Assembly (NCBI RefSeq): GCF_037392515.1
Contig: NC_090285.1
Location: 5,645,501-5,709,500 of the forward strand
DNA: 64,000 bases
Reading direction: 5' to 3'
DNA from: Haliotis asinina
Lineage: Eukaryota > Mollusca > Gastropoda > Lepetellida > Haliotidae
Below the pieces are notes generated by a model, which saw only the letters and a program-made list of their open reading frames with translations, did not search any database and was not told where the DNA came from. Below are positions 46,947-58,874 of this stretch, piece after piece; positions within the stretch are counted from its first letter, which is position 1; every line of letters begins with the position of its first letter. The position numbers were made by a program, and so were the translations under genes.

Positions 46947-49364
46947 TGTAGAAAACTTTACTGAATAGATAGTCATACCACATGAATTCATATTGTCATC
47001 AGAAATCCCAAAGGTTGTGATTGCATAATTCTGTCGTTTTGTCTTTTGAATATTTGTCAGCTTGTTCCACAATCTCCATGTTTATTTTTAACCCATGAGA
47101 ATTTTTTCTTGAACAAAAAATGTAAACACTCTTTTTGAGTCTTACTAGCTGAATTATGACCATGTTTACCTTTATGCTCAATGTTAACTGTTATTGAAAG
47201 CACATCCAAGGAAGGGGAAAGCATTTACAGCATTGGTCATCATCATGCCACATACTCCATGGCAAAACCCAGAAATGCAGAAAGATAGTTAAGACAGCAT
47301 TAACAACAACCATTCACAATCTTCAAAGGTTGTTGTTTTCAATACTATCATCCAGAGTGACTGTAACACTGAACAGCAGCAAACCCTATGGCTGAAGGTT
47401 TGGTTTTGCTGATTTTAATCCCCCCAACCGGCTGCATTATTTGACAGAAGACACCCATGCTTACTCCTGCAATAACTAGAATGGAGATCCACATACCCAT
47501 CTACCACAGTCAATCATCAATGTGAAGTCTCCCAATTCATACCAACCCATGTCCAGTATCTGTGTTCATTGTGGATCATCCACTCTGGTGCTACCTCTGC
47601 ATCCTTTGTAGTTCTGTCACTTGCACTGTGATGGCTGTCTATCAGTGTCGTCCAACGTATGGTTAGAGCCTCCATCTGTACTTGTGTTATATACAGCATG
47701 TAAAGATTCACCTATCACTTTTTCCATTTTCCAAAGTCAGGTGATCATATTTAAGAACGGAAAAGGGTAAAATATTAGTTCCAGGGAGTCTCTCTTAAGG
47801 CTTGTTTCTCGCTGGTATATCAAGCTCTCCCTCCACAATTAGCTGACACATCATATTTCTGGAGTATTATTCAAAATGGTGTAACACCCAGATCACTAAG
47901 TTTCCCTTACTGCGCTCTTATGCTTATGAATCTCAAAATGGCTTATCATCACTTTGTTCACAGTTTCTAGATGTTGAAGTACTTTTTCAGAAAGTACCTT
48001 CCAAAGTGACGTACTTACTTCCCCTGCTGCATTATTGCTTTCTTAGACACATAGCATCACTCCCTTGTTCCCTTCAGTGACTGACAACAGTATGTGAGAT
48101 TCTTCTTGGGTGATAGTGGTTCCATATATTTTCTCATTGTAGAATGTTTTTGTAAATTCTGTTACGTATCAATGTGATGTGTTTGTGTTAACTATACGAA
48201 TCTCATGGGGTAGCTGTCATCAGGGTGTTCATGGTGTTTTGTACAGTTGGTCCTCAGTGTTTACTTCACTCTGACATTACAGGTCAGACAGGTCGATCCA
48301 ACACATGATGTTAAAGGCAGACTGTAGGGGGTGCACATTGCAATGATCACATTAGACGTAAGTGTTGGTGGTGACAAAAAGTGTAGGTATAGTAAACATT
48401 TCACTTAGGGAGGGATACAAGGCCAGCAAAGATAAAAGATAAATTTTTTTATGGCCCATATATGTGACTTTTCACATATGTTTCTCCAGAATCTTAGACC
48501 TCAAAGTTGATGCGTAAATACTTTTTTGTTGCAAAAGGGCTTTTTTCCTGTACTTTTTTACCAAGGACATTTTTTCCAGGACTTTTTTCCAACAATCATA
48601 GAGAAGTCAAACAGTATGTGGAGGAGCACTTACTATGGGAAGCACCTTGATAAGACACAGGGGTTTATGGATGTATATTATTCTGACAACTAAAGCTGCC
48701 CAATAGGGATGTCATGGCAACTTTCTGCTACCAACTGGTACCCAATACTGGTGTTTATAGATGACTAAATGTAGCTGTGACTTGGAGAAGTCAGATTGTC
48801 TGGTTCACACTTTATGATTCATATTTACCATCATATTACTGAATAATGTTAATGTTAACACATGTACAACAAACATATGCTTAGTGCATTACGTCAAGGA
48901 GTTATTTTTCAGTAATGTTTAGAAAATAACAAAGTTGTAAACTGTTTTACTGCAGACTAAGGGATCTAACTGTGTAGGTGCTTCATAGGCTGTTGATGAT
49001 CTCTTTTGGCTTTTGGTCCATTTGAAGCGTGTTCTCAATGTATGGACTAGTTGATGTTGCATTTGACTAGTAAATGATCAGCTGGTACTGTACTTACTAG
49101 TACATAGTCTTTTTGTAGGATATCATGGACATGTGGACTCCTGTGATATTGTATTTACTAGTAACTGTAAATCTGTAGGATATCATGGACATGCGGATTA
49201 GTTGATACAGTATTTACTAGAAGCTAGTCTGTGTGAAGTCTGTTGTGGACAAAATGGTAAAATGTGTATCTTCAGGCAACTGATAACTAGGCTGGCTTAC
49301 ATTGAGATGAGACATCTATTTTATGCCGGTACATACACTCTTATCTTACCTCACACATAAATGT

Positions 49365-49640
49365 TGTTTTCCGATTCGCTAAGCACTCTTCTATTACTTT
49401 CAATGTGCCCAACTGCCAACAGCAACTCATTCGGTACTTCATGGTAGTACTTCTTTATCTCGAATAACATTGAATCACGCATGATGCATGGAAATTACTG
49501 ATGTTTTGCAAATGCAAATTGATAGAAGGGAGATAACGCTGAAAAGGTTTCCAATTCCTCACCATTCGTGCTCAGGGAACATAAACAAACATCAAAGGTA
49601 CCTCAACCCATGGCCCCCTCATGACCAGTGAACAACTTGT
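49365..49640 (+). repeat. Second copy of the dispersed repeat seen at 33220-35157
   Basis: It contains GGTAGTACTTCTTTATCTC, ATAACATTGAATC, GAAGGGAGATAAC, then ACATAAACAAACATCAAAGG and GACCAGTGAACAACTTG. The order is the same as in the copy upstream of DPY19L3, but without the Tc1 element. This supports nesting of Tc1 within that copy. Confidence 0.65.
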
Positions 49641-49942
49641 AATGTCTAGCTTTAGACCAATTTGAAACTATTCATCAAAGTAGTTGATATATTTTACTTA
49701 ATGAAACTGATGGACACTGTACAAAACACTCAAGTTCTCAGAGGGAATGTTTTGAAAAGATCTGCTTTCTTGGTATCTGTCATTGATGTTGTCGTCATCA
49801 GTGTGAACAGGGCCAGGTTGTTTTTCAGAGTTTTATATATACACAGAAATTAAATAAGAAAACCACTTGTATACCACAAACAATAGAAAGTTAACATTGC
49901 TTGTATCATTCAATCAACTGGTGCAAATTTCATGTCTATGCA

Positions 49943-49948
49943 AATAAA
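49943..49948 (+). terminator. Candidate poly(A) signal for DPY19L3
   Basis: AATAAA in GCAAATAAATT, followed within 30 bases by GGTCAGTGTTGTTTC, a fair GT-rich downstream element. Use of this site would give a 3' UTR of about 3 kb. No AATAAA occurs in the first kilobase after the stop codon. Confidence 0.3.
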
Positions 49949-50283
49949 TTATTTTAGATGAATATGACTGGTCAGTGTTGTTTCTAAAAACATGGATTGT
50001 AGAGCGTAGAGATAGTGTCTTCGATTCATAGTGTGGTTTACTCGTTTATTTTGTCATGTAAAAATGTCATTTTACTACTAAATTGGTAATTTGTCGCACA
50101 AATCTGTTTCTATTGATGCACCCAGTATGCTATGTGCATGAACATGTCTCTTTTTCTGGGTACTCTGACTTATTATTGTTGGCCTGCCTTTCTCAACACT
50201 AATACAGAAAACTGACTACTTTTAGATGCATCCAGGGTATAGTGGAGAGTTGTCGGAATGTACACCCTGGAGATATCGAGGAT

Positions 50284-50446
50284 GGATTTTTTATGGATAA
50301 CAACTTCTTTTATTTTATATGATGCAATGTTTTGGTATGGATTCATATACCATTGTCAAGCAAGAATGATAACGGTATTGGAATCTATACGGAACACATC
50401 ACATCATATACACTAGAAGAAGTTGTTATCCATAAAGAATGTATAT
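50284..50446 (+). repeat. Second palindromic element of the 14.3-kb family
   Basis: TTATGGATAACAACTTCTT near 50290 and AAGAAGTTGTTATCCATAAA near 50420 form arms of about 60 bp. The arms share the TATGGATA.CAACTTCTT and ATGATGCAATGTTT-like core with the element at 14.3 kb. Confidence 0.7.
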
Positions 50447-51379
50447 AAAGATGTTGGGTGTTGTAAATACATCTCTCTGCATTTCCGTTCAATCTAATCA
50501 ACAAATATTGAAACAGCAAAATACTGTGTGACTTGAAACTGTTGTTCATCCAAGTATAAAGCAGAATTTGAAACTGACTTGATCTGAATTTGCACCATTT
50601 TCCATCCAATCCAGTCATCTAGGAAAAATAGATGCAGTTTGTTTGCAGCCCACAGAAATAATAAATGTCATGTGTACAAGTAGTACACCTGCCTGTCTGT
50701 GCAATTACATAATCTGACAGAGACAGAACCCAGGTGCACGAGTGATAAATCATGTATTCTGTTTATGGTGTATAGCCTTATTGGTGTTAAGTTAAATTGC
50801 ATGTGGTCATTAGCAGCCAGGCAGGCAGACAGTCAGTTAAACAGGCACTGTGATTTGTTAGTGACAGAGACAGCTTGTCAACACATCTTTGTTTCCATAG
50901 ACATGTATTGAAACACTTCAGTTTTCAAGCTGAGCAATTTTTAGCAACGATGTTAGTATTTCTAATGCTACATTTTCTTGAAAACTTGGTTTGCAACTCT
51001 GTATGTATGGGACCAGTGTATATTTATTACTGTAGACCCAAGATGTTTGTAATCTCTCTTTTCCAACTTCAACCGTAGCGATAATCCTTGCACGCATCAC
51101 TTGCTGTGTTGTTGCCTTCCTGGTACAAGCCGCGCAAACCTAATCACTGGGCATGTGCTATGGGCACAGTGCAGCACAGGTGTTGAAATTGCTTCCCCCC
51201 CCACTGCGGGGGAAATTAGGCAATCGTTTGAACTGCGATTTTGCAAGCTCCTTTTCATCGCGTTATTTTTGTCTTTATAAGTTGAATTTACATTTTTTAT
51301 ATATAATTTGTTTCTCTAATTCCACACCGAAAGGTATCAGAATCTGCAAAGTTGTGTTTTGCATTGCATGTGACCTTTA

Positions 51380-51385
51380 AATAAA
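51380..51385 (+). terminator. Candidate poly(A) signal, plus strand, facing the minus-strand one
   Basis: AATAAA on the plus strand, followed by GTATTTGGTATAAGTTT. It could end a long DPY19L3 3' UTR. It lies only 28 bases before the minus-strand signal. Confidence 0.25.
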
Positions 51386-51412
51386 CACAAAGGAGCATGT
51401 ATTTGGTATAAG

Positions 51413-51418
51413 TTTATT
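51413..51418 (-). terminator. Candidate poly(A) signal, minus strand
   Basis: The plus-strand TTTATT reads AATAAA on the minus strand. Downstream on that strand lies CTCCTTTGTGTTTATTT, a plausible GU-rich element. It is the best candidate for the end of the unrecognised minus-strand gene. Confidence 0.35.
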
Positions 51419-51457
51419 CTAGAAAAGACCCAGCCTGGGAGAGAAGAAGCTGTGAAA

Positions 51458-51501
51458 TAGAAAGGAGGAGGGAGGGAGGGAAGGAAGGAGGAGGAGGCAT
51501 G
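51458..51501 (+). repeat. Polypurine tract
   Basis: A run of GGA/GGGA/GGAA units with no pyrimidine for over 35 bases (GGAGGAGGGAGGGAGGGAAG onward). It lies just inside the presumed 3' end of the minus-strand gene. Confidence 0.85.
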
Positions 51502-53734
51502 GTCAGAGGAACACTGCTCAGCCAATCAGCAGCCAGGAGTAGGTCTGGCATAGATGGCGCTGTGACCAAAGCCAGGGCTGCTAACCTACAGTTCAGCATG
51601 AGCCTCAAATGTAACACACTTGCCAGTCTCACACACACAAACTTGCGCACACGCACACACATTAATACAATCAACACACAGGGCATTGTGCACAAACACT
51701 GACAGTATGTAGAAATAAATCTCACTAAAAGAAACAAAAGCGTCGTATAACACATTATCTGTGTCAATATCCAATACTGGGCACACTATACAATACAGTA
51801 AGTTTTAACTGAACATGAGAAGTAAATTAATGCATCAACATTCTAGAATTAGATTCCATATTAAAGACAACACTAGGAAATATGTACAGGCAGTGGCTTG
51901 TTCCCATCTTCTCGTCAGCCAAACAAACAATAACAAGACTCAGTGATGTAATTCAAATCTATACAAACTATCTTTTCATAAATTAAAATCTACAACTTGT
52001 AAGTTAAGGAAAGACTTAATTCACTGGTTATCTTACGAGAATACCTTCCCTTTTCACTTCAAAGAAATGTTGATAAAAACAAACACTGTGTTATTAACAG
52101 CCAGGCCTAAAACAAAAGTCAGTTTGGTTTCATCAGGTGGGTGATGTGTGGTGCAGCATTCAAAGTTGAGCAAACAAAACCTGCTTCTATAAAACAAAGT
52201 ATGATGTCGCACCACACTGAGAAGGATGTTCACTTCTATCTTAGGCCTTCAATTGTACATGTAAACAGTAATATTAAATAGCTGCATAACTTACTGACAA
52301 CATTGTGTGAGTGCCACTTATAAACAAGAGATGTCAAGTAGTTAGTCTGCTTCATAGTGACAGCATGAAGGAATAGGAAAGTGTACTACTCTAAAGAAGT
52401 TAAGGAACATCTGATCTTTCAATAATAACAGGGTAAATGTACCGATGTGAGAAAGTGGATGTTGTTTAACTTCTTGAGTACAGTATATGTATATTTCAAA
52501 AGCGTGAGTGTTAAAAAGATTAAAGTGAGCATGACTGAGATATCAGTGATTTATTTTGACCTATTAGGTTGATTTCAGGCCTGCAGCAAATGTTTTTAAA
52601 ACTTCACAGTAAACTTTCTAGTAAATTTCCCAATTTCAAGGCTGTGAAAAGTTAATTTTTATGTTGATGATAAAAGGAAAATAAACAGAATTGAATACAA
52701 CATTACTGCACTGAGTGCAGTCTCAAATTGCAATGTTATATAACCTCTACAAAAAGATAAACTTAAAAAAATCCCAATTTATAAAGGAAACATTATTATT
52801 TCTTTAATTATATTTCCCAACATTGCCTACTATCGGTAACTGGTTTGAATGCTAAATAAATCCCTGGATATAATACGGCTCACATGTGTGGCATCTTTCT
52901 CATCTACAGTCAATCTAATTATGCAAAGGCAAAACATAGAATAAAAGTTTTTGTAATCACCATTTAAAACCAAAACACTAACTGGCTCTGAAAAAAAGTT
53001 TCAAAAGCTAAGAACAGAGAATGAATGACAATTAGAATGTGTATAATCACTTCAGTAAGACAATGGGATTATACATAAAGAAACATGTGAGAAAAATGCC
53101 ACAAATCTCAGTCAAATCTAATCAAGATATTACAGAATGTCCAAATGTTTTCAGAAGACAAGTTCACTAAATAATTCCATCAAATGTCTTTCATCAGTCC
53201 TCCACTTAAGATGGTAGAAGAAAGTCACATTTTGTTTCACACCAGACACACAGAGGTCCCTATATGGTATGCATGGGTGGACACATATTAATGTCACCAT
53301 GGAAACAGTAGAGTGGAACCTCCAGCCTGCCAAAAGATAAACACAGCATTCAACGCCACTCAAAACACTTCAGATCTTGTTCTCCTAAAAGTCAAAACAG
53401 CCATAAGAAACAAGAGGGCTGCAAGGCCACAACAAGATGGGTGTTATGGACAGACAAGGGGCTATCAAAGACAATGCCAACAAGCAAATCGGGGCATGAA
53501 AATGTACAAAGTAAGAAAATTGAGTGGGCAGCTTGATGGATGGTAGAGCTGCCATAGTCAAGTAGGTATTCAAAGTTTAATGTGGTGTTATGCAAAAGGT
53601 CCACTTCAAATTGCAAAAGTAATTCATTTCAAAATTCTATACACTACAATAAGTATGATTCAAATATGAAGGACAATGATGTTGTATAGTTTTATGTACA
53701 GTCACAGGTAACACTGCCGCCCAACAACATATTG

Positions 53735-54470
53735 TACAGGTCACGTGACCGGACGGCAAACCTCCATGCTGGACTGTGACAATTAACCACAGGTCATAAC
53801 AGCTACTCACTGTGCAGGTCACATGACCTGATAGTTTACCACTGAGCAGGACACATGACCTGATAGCCAACCATAGTGCAGGTCACATGACCTAATGGCT
53901 AACCATTTCACAGGTCATATTACCTGTCAGTTAACCACTGTGCAGGTCACATGACCATACAGTTAACCAAATGTGCAGGTCACATGACATGACAGATAAC
54001 CATTGTGCAGGTCACCTGACATGACAGCTAATCATTGTGCAGGTCACATGACATGACAGATAACCACTGCACAGGTAACTTCAACTGATGGCTAACCTTT
54101 GTGCAGATCACATGACCTGATAACAATCAAGCATGTCACATGACCTGTCAGCCAATCATTCTGCTTGTCCTGAAACTCAACTATTATGCATGTCACATGA
54201 CCTGACAACCACAATGCAGGTCATATGACCCGGCAACCTTTGAAATGAGAATTAACTGTAGTGTCAAATCTGTCAGTTACCATTGTGCATGCCACTTGAC
54301 CAAACAGGTAACAATTGCGTAGGTCCTGATGACTGAACATTGCACAGGTTATATGATCAGGCAGGTAACCGCTGTGCAGATCTTAAAACCTGACAACTAA
54401 ATAAAGTGCAGGTCAAATGACCTGATAGATAATCAATTACTAACAACTGTGTAGGTCCTGCAGGTAACAA
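53735..54470 (+). repeat. Minisatellite of E-box palindromes, unit about 33 bp
   Basis: About 20 imperfect copies of TGCAGGTCACATGACCTGA followed by AGCTAACCATTG. The core GGTCACATGACC is itself palindromic and is kept in most copies while the spacer drifts. The first copy has GTCACGTGAC (53740-53749). Confidence 0.88.
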
Positions 54471-57025
54471 GTGCTTAGTCTGCACAATCCCCTGTGCCTT
54501 GTCTCACAGGTGCATGTTGTTCAAGCACTAGTCATGTGTCAGCTGGATACCATACACACCTTCATAGCTTAACTCTGGAATGTTCAATTCCTAGATTCTG
54601 TAGAAAATGAGCATACTTCACTAGACCAAACTCACAGCTGTGACAAAATGTCAGTGACTAGGGTTGCCATGATACCTGAACACTTCCACCCTCCTTCACT
54701 GGAAACTTCAATCATAACACAATAGAAGTTTATACATAACAGCCAAAAAGATTCTGAGGCTGACTTTGATTCAGCCCTATAGAAGGATATAGATGTAAGT
54801 TCATGACGTACATATTCTTGACGGGAAGTGTCCAGTAGGTACACGGCAAGGCCAGTATTACTTGCTATAAAACTCACTTTTCCCTTCAACAAAGACCTTA
54901 CCAGCAAACCATCATTCAACTTTCTGCTGAGTCAGCAGTAATTATACTGCTCAGTGTAGAACAGTAGAATAAATTAACAACTAATGGATTTGACAGCCAT
55001 GGAGAGGACTGTTAATGTACACTAATCAAAGAAGTTCTTCATGTAAGTGAAGTCATATGAAGACTGTCTTGACTCTCTTTGAGTAGCATACATGGGTATT
55101 TTCCCATCACACTTCCAACAGTTTCCCTTAAAACCTGGTCTCAGAAAGAACATATAAGTTTCATTAAAATGTCCTGCAGAGACCGCTGTACTTAGACAGG
55201 TTACTCTAACCTTCTCCTTCAAGATAATGAATGACTTACAGAGGCTCTGTAGATATTCAACTCTGATTTGACCAACGAGCTGAAGCAACTGAACAAAATC
55301 CACTGTGTGCCATATAGCCTATACTCTTACAGCATCTTCAACGAAACCGGCATGAAGAGTTCGAAAAATAAGAGTTCAGCATAACAAAGATATTGACATA
55401 CCTCACACCAATGTCAAATAATCTGGAGGGCAAAATGGAAGATATTATCTAACACACACTCACAACCCATTAGTGCCCATTCTGAAAGGCAAACTTTGCG
55501 CTACAAGTAACATAAGCCCATGTTAAAGTATGGGAGTTACAATCACCTTAGTGCTAAGATTCTTTAGCAGAACTGGACCTTGGTGTGTAAGATTACAGTT
55601 TGATCTTAAGGAGTACAATCTTCTTTCAGTTCACAAAGAACAGTTCAGCAAACCCGAAAAATAAACATCCATTTTCCAGTATAAATCAACAGTAGGGTTA
55701 ATGAAAGACAAGAATATTCTTATGAATCTGCAGCAAAATATCACAACTGAATACTTTACTTTGATTTTCAACCATTTCTTGACAGTATATTCTTGATTTG
55801 AGGTATCTCTAATATCTTAACAAAGCCCCTGTTAGTCATAAATTTCTTAAACTCTCCATGGCTTTCTGAATCCATCATATGTATGCTACTTTCAAATACA
55901 ATGGTAAATAAAAATATTTCCACATTTCAAACTTGCATGGCTGTGACATCTCCCACATGACAATTTACAATTAGATTAGGAATTAGATTGTTTACATCTC
56001 AACTGCTGTACAATATTGTTTCGATACAAATGAAAATATACACGATTTACTTAATCATAAATAAGATACTTGCGTTTGATTAAAACTTCAAGGTATATAA
56101 TAGAATGTCTTGGAATCACCTGTTATAAACTTGAAAACAAGCAAATATAAAAACTTCCTCAACATAACATAACAAAACTGGATTGTTGAAATCTCGAAAC
56201 AAACATTGGATTCTGGTCATCCAAAATAACTTTCCAGCATTATGACTGGTTATAATGGTTGAGAGTCCAACCAATCCCTGCTGGTATATACAGTTTAAAT
56301 ATGGATTACTGAGCTTCTCTCTCCCTCCCTGTGGAATTCACAAGATCTCAACTTACATCAATTTGAGACAGCTGGCCCTATGGCGATAAAATAACGTAAA
56401 ATGTGAGTACAATCAGTGATCTCCGAACTGGTTAGTTTTCAAACACAAACATCCTCAAAAGGATCAAACAGACAAATCATTCTGCAACACATTAAACACA
56501 TTTCAAATGTGATTACTTTGAATCATAACAGTTTAACGTTTAATCGTTTTTCCCAAGAAGATGAAACTGAGAGCATTCTACAGGCCCATTACCCACAGAA
56601 CCTGCACATCTGGAGCATCTCAACAACACCATTTTCAATACTGTCACTGAGGTTAAAACAGGGAAATATTTGAAAACTGTTATATCATTAGTTTAAAAAT
56701 ATTGAAAGAAAAGAAAATCATTCCACATCATCACAGAGAGTAATTACTTGTGCACTTTGATACAAATGAACAAACGTAAAAGGTTATGACAACTGACATG
56801 GCTTATGTATTAATACAGATAGGCCTGATCCCAAAAGCATTCAACGATTTAAGTCAGCTAAAAATCTTGTCATAGTGCTGATAATGTTTGGATCAGAGCC
56901 TAGTCGTCATTACTGTTGGCTAATTTCAATTAAGTTGTTCTAGCTGTATAAATTTAAGTGAATTTGTAGCAAAAGTGGAATTTTAATACTGTCAACTAAG
57001 TTGTCGCGATTTTTTTCAAAACAAG

Positions 57026-57188
57026 AGTGAGGTTGAATGAGTTCTAATTTAAGGCGCTGTTTGCAATGTTCCAACAAAAACAGCAGGGTACACCTGAAAT
57101 GGGCTTCACACATTGTACCCACATGAGGAATCGAACCCGCGTCTTCGGCGTGTCGAGCAATCACTTGAACCACTAGGCTAGCCCAACA
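57026..57188 (-). mobile_element. tRNA-headed SINE, minus orientation
   Basis: Read on the minus strand: GGCTAGCCTAGTGGTTCAAG, a perfect B box GGTTCGATTCC, ACAATGTGTGAAGCCCATTT and a CTCATTCAACCTCACTC tail. Confidence 0.8.
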
Positions 57189-58874
57189 CCCCTATCGATA
57201 CGTTAAGGTCACAGGTCATCTTACTTTTGACCAAATCAAGGGATGGGAATTCACTCAACTACCTGAGGAACCAATAGATATTTCAATACAATAATCAAAT
57301 CCATGATGGCTGTAAGGCATTGCTGGTTTGCACACCGATCATTGCATATATACCTGAACTGATACTTCATGAAAGCTTGTAAAACAGGCTAGGTATAATG
57401 AATTAAAGACAGTAATCTTAACATGCATATAATACTAATCAACCATTGTTTAATGAACCTATCATGTGACCAACTATGGTATTATAACAAATCAGGTCTG
57501 TTGGCACTTCTTTGACTAGAATACGCCTGCGTAGGAATGTTGTCTACATACAACCACAATATGTTTTGTTGCAATTCACGCACATTCATGGACCATGATA
57601 CCTATGAAGACAAAGAGATGTTTGTTCCATGAGCACACAAGTATTTCACTGATGCAAGTTATCACGGTTGGTACAGTAGCCCAGGAACAAGTAAGTACTC
57701 TCTGTGGCAATCATGGAGAAGTTAAAATAGTCACCAATGCAAACAACAGCCTCTGAACCAGCTCAGACTGCAGACAAGGTGTAAACACAGAAACATACAA
57801 TCCCCTGTCTACACCCCTCACATGCACGTCCACCTACTTCACCATCCATCTGCAGTCTCCTTCTTTCTCATAGTAACTGACCTCATAGAAATGATACATT
57901 AAAAACTTACAACACAAATCCCACAAAAAGCCCACATTCAAATTGCTTGCAAAACAATGAAAGGCAATAAAAGATAAAACAATCATATAAAACATCGAAG
58001 CTAAACTTGGAATCCATAAAAAAGCCATACAGTACTAAGTGAGTGACATATCAAATATGGTTCAAACATTAATGAGATGGAGAACTAACAGGTAAAATCG
58101 AACATAATTTCAGAAACTAAAAATGTGGACATCAAAAATGATGTGTGTAAAAGAAGACAGACATCAAGAAAATGCTCCTAAGATCACATGACTATCACAT
58201 GACTATTTTAAGGCCTAACTGTAACATGGTTACGTGAAGCCACTCAAAAAATAAGCATATTGGATACAGTGACAAAAAATACTTCAAGATCCACTGGTCT
58301 GGTTCGCAATGTTGACAAGCTTGAGGCTCCATAGAGTGGTTTGATTTCTAACTGTGAGATACTGTACGCAACAAATGTTAAATCTCTCATGGTTCCATAA
58401 CAACACCTGTGTCAAGACTACATATATCCCCACTGGAGTCATTGCTAGTAATATCTTGTCAATTTACAGATTCCTTGAGCAATGGAAAGAGCACTTGTAT
58501 TGCTGTAAAATGTTAAATATATTTCTATCTCTACTATCTGCTGCAACATATACAGTTATTATATACACTTGACTATCAGGATATTCTAGTGCTACCCTAG
58601 TTACATCATTCAATGGAGCCCCATGCTTATGGCTGCAGACGTCCCTAACAGACGACCACATTGCAACCACTGATGTTTACTTCCTGTCTGTCATTGCTGA
58701 GATGTCTGATGGGATGAAATGTCAGCTGCTAGTTGTCATAATGACAGAATAATAGAAAAATAAAGGATCATGCCCCTTGCCCAAAGCTGACCGTTCAGTG
58801 ACCTGTACATTGAATGGATGGTGCAGCCTGGACAAGGTGACATCATGTGAATGAATGATGTGCTATCACAAGTG

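Larger units (their letters stand above)
46947..51379 (+). other. DPY19L3 3' UTR and/or intergenic spacer
   Basis: No coding exon is supported on either strand. The stretch holds a dispersed-repeat copy (49365-49640), an inverted-repeat element (50284-50446), and near 49040-49210 three imperfect copies of a TAGGATATCATGGACATG-containing segment. Confidence 0.5.
51419..58874 (-). other. Probable long 3' UTR of the minus-strand gene
   Basis: Downstream of the TAG at 58875 the minus strand has no further coding exon for 7.4 kb. A canonical AATAAA on the minus strand at 51418-51413, followed by a GT-rich stretch, is a plausible poly(A) signal. The stretch contains the E-box minisatellite (53735-54470), a SINE (57026-57188), an inverted-repeat remnant near 55470-55600 and no supported ORF. 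Upstream TTTATT sites on the plus strand could give shorter isoforms. Confidence 0.35.

Noticed and set aside
47517..47711. Short minus-strand ORF downstream of DPY19L3
   Set aside because: No family features, and it is isolated with no splice partners.
51414..51786. Overlapping ORFs of 60-117 residues near the polypurine and CA-rich stretch
   Set aside because: They arise from low-complexity DNA, have no splice context and occur in several frames at once.
53735..54470. CRISPR-like repeat array
   Set aside because: Units are contiguous and degenerate, without unique spacers, in an animal genome. It is a minisatellite.
54632..55303. Two minus-strand ORFs of about 95 residues
   Set aside because: No recognisable domain, no phase-matched neighbours, and they lie in the presumed 3' UTR.
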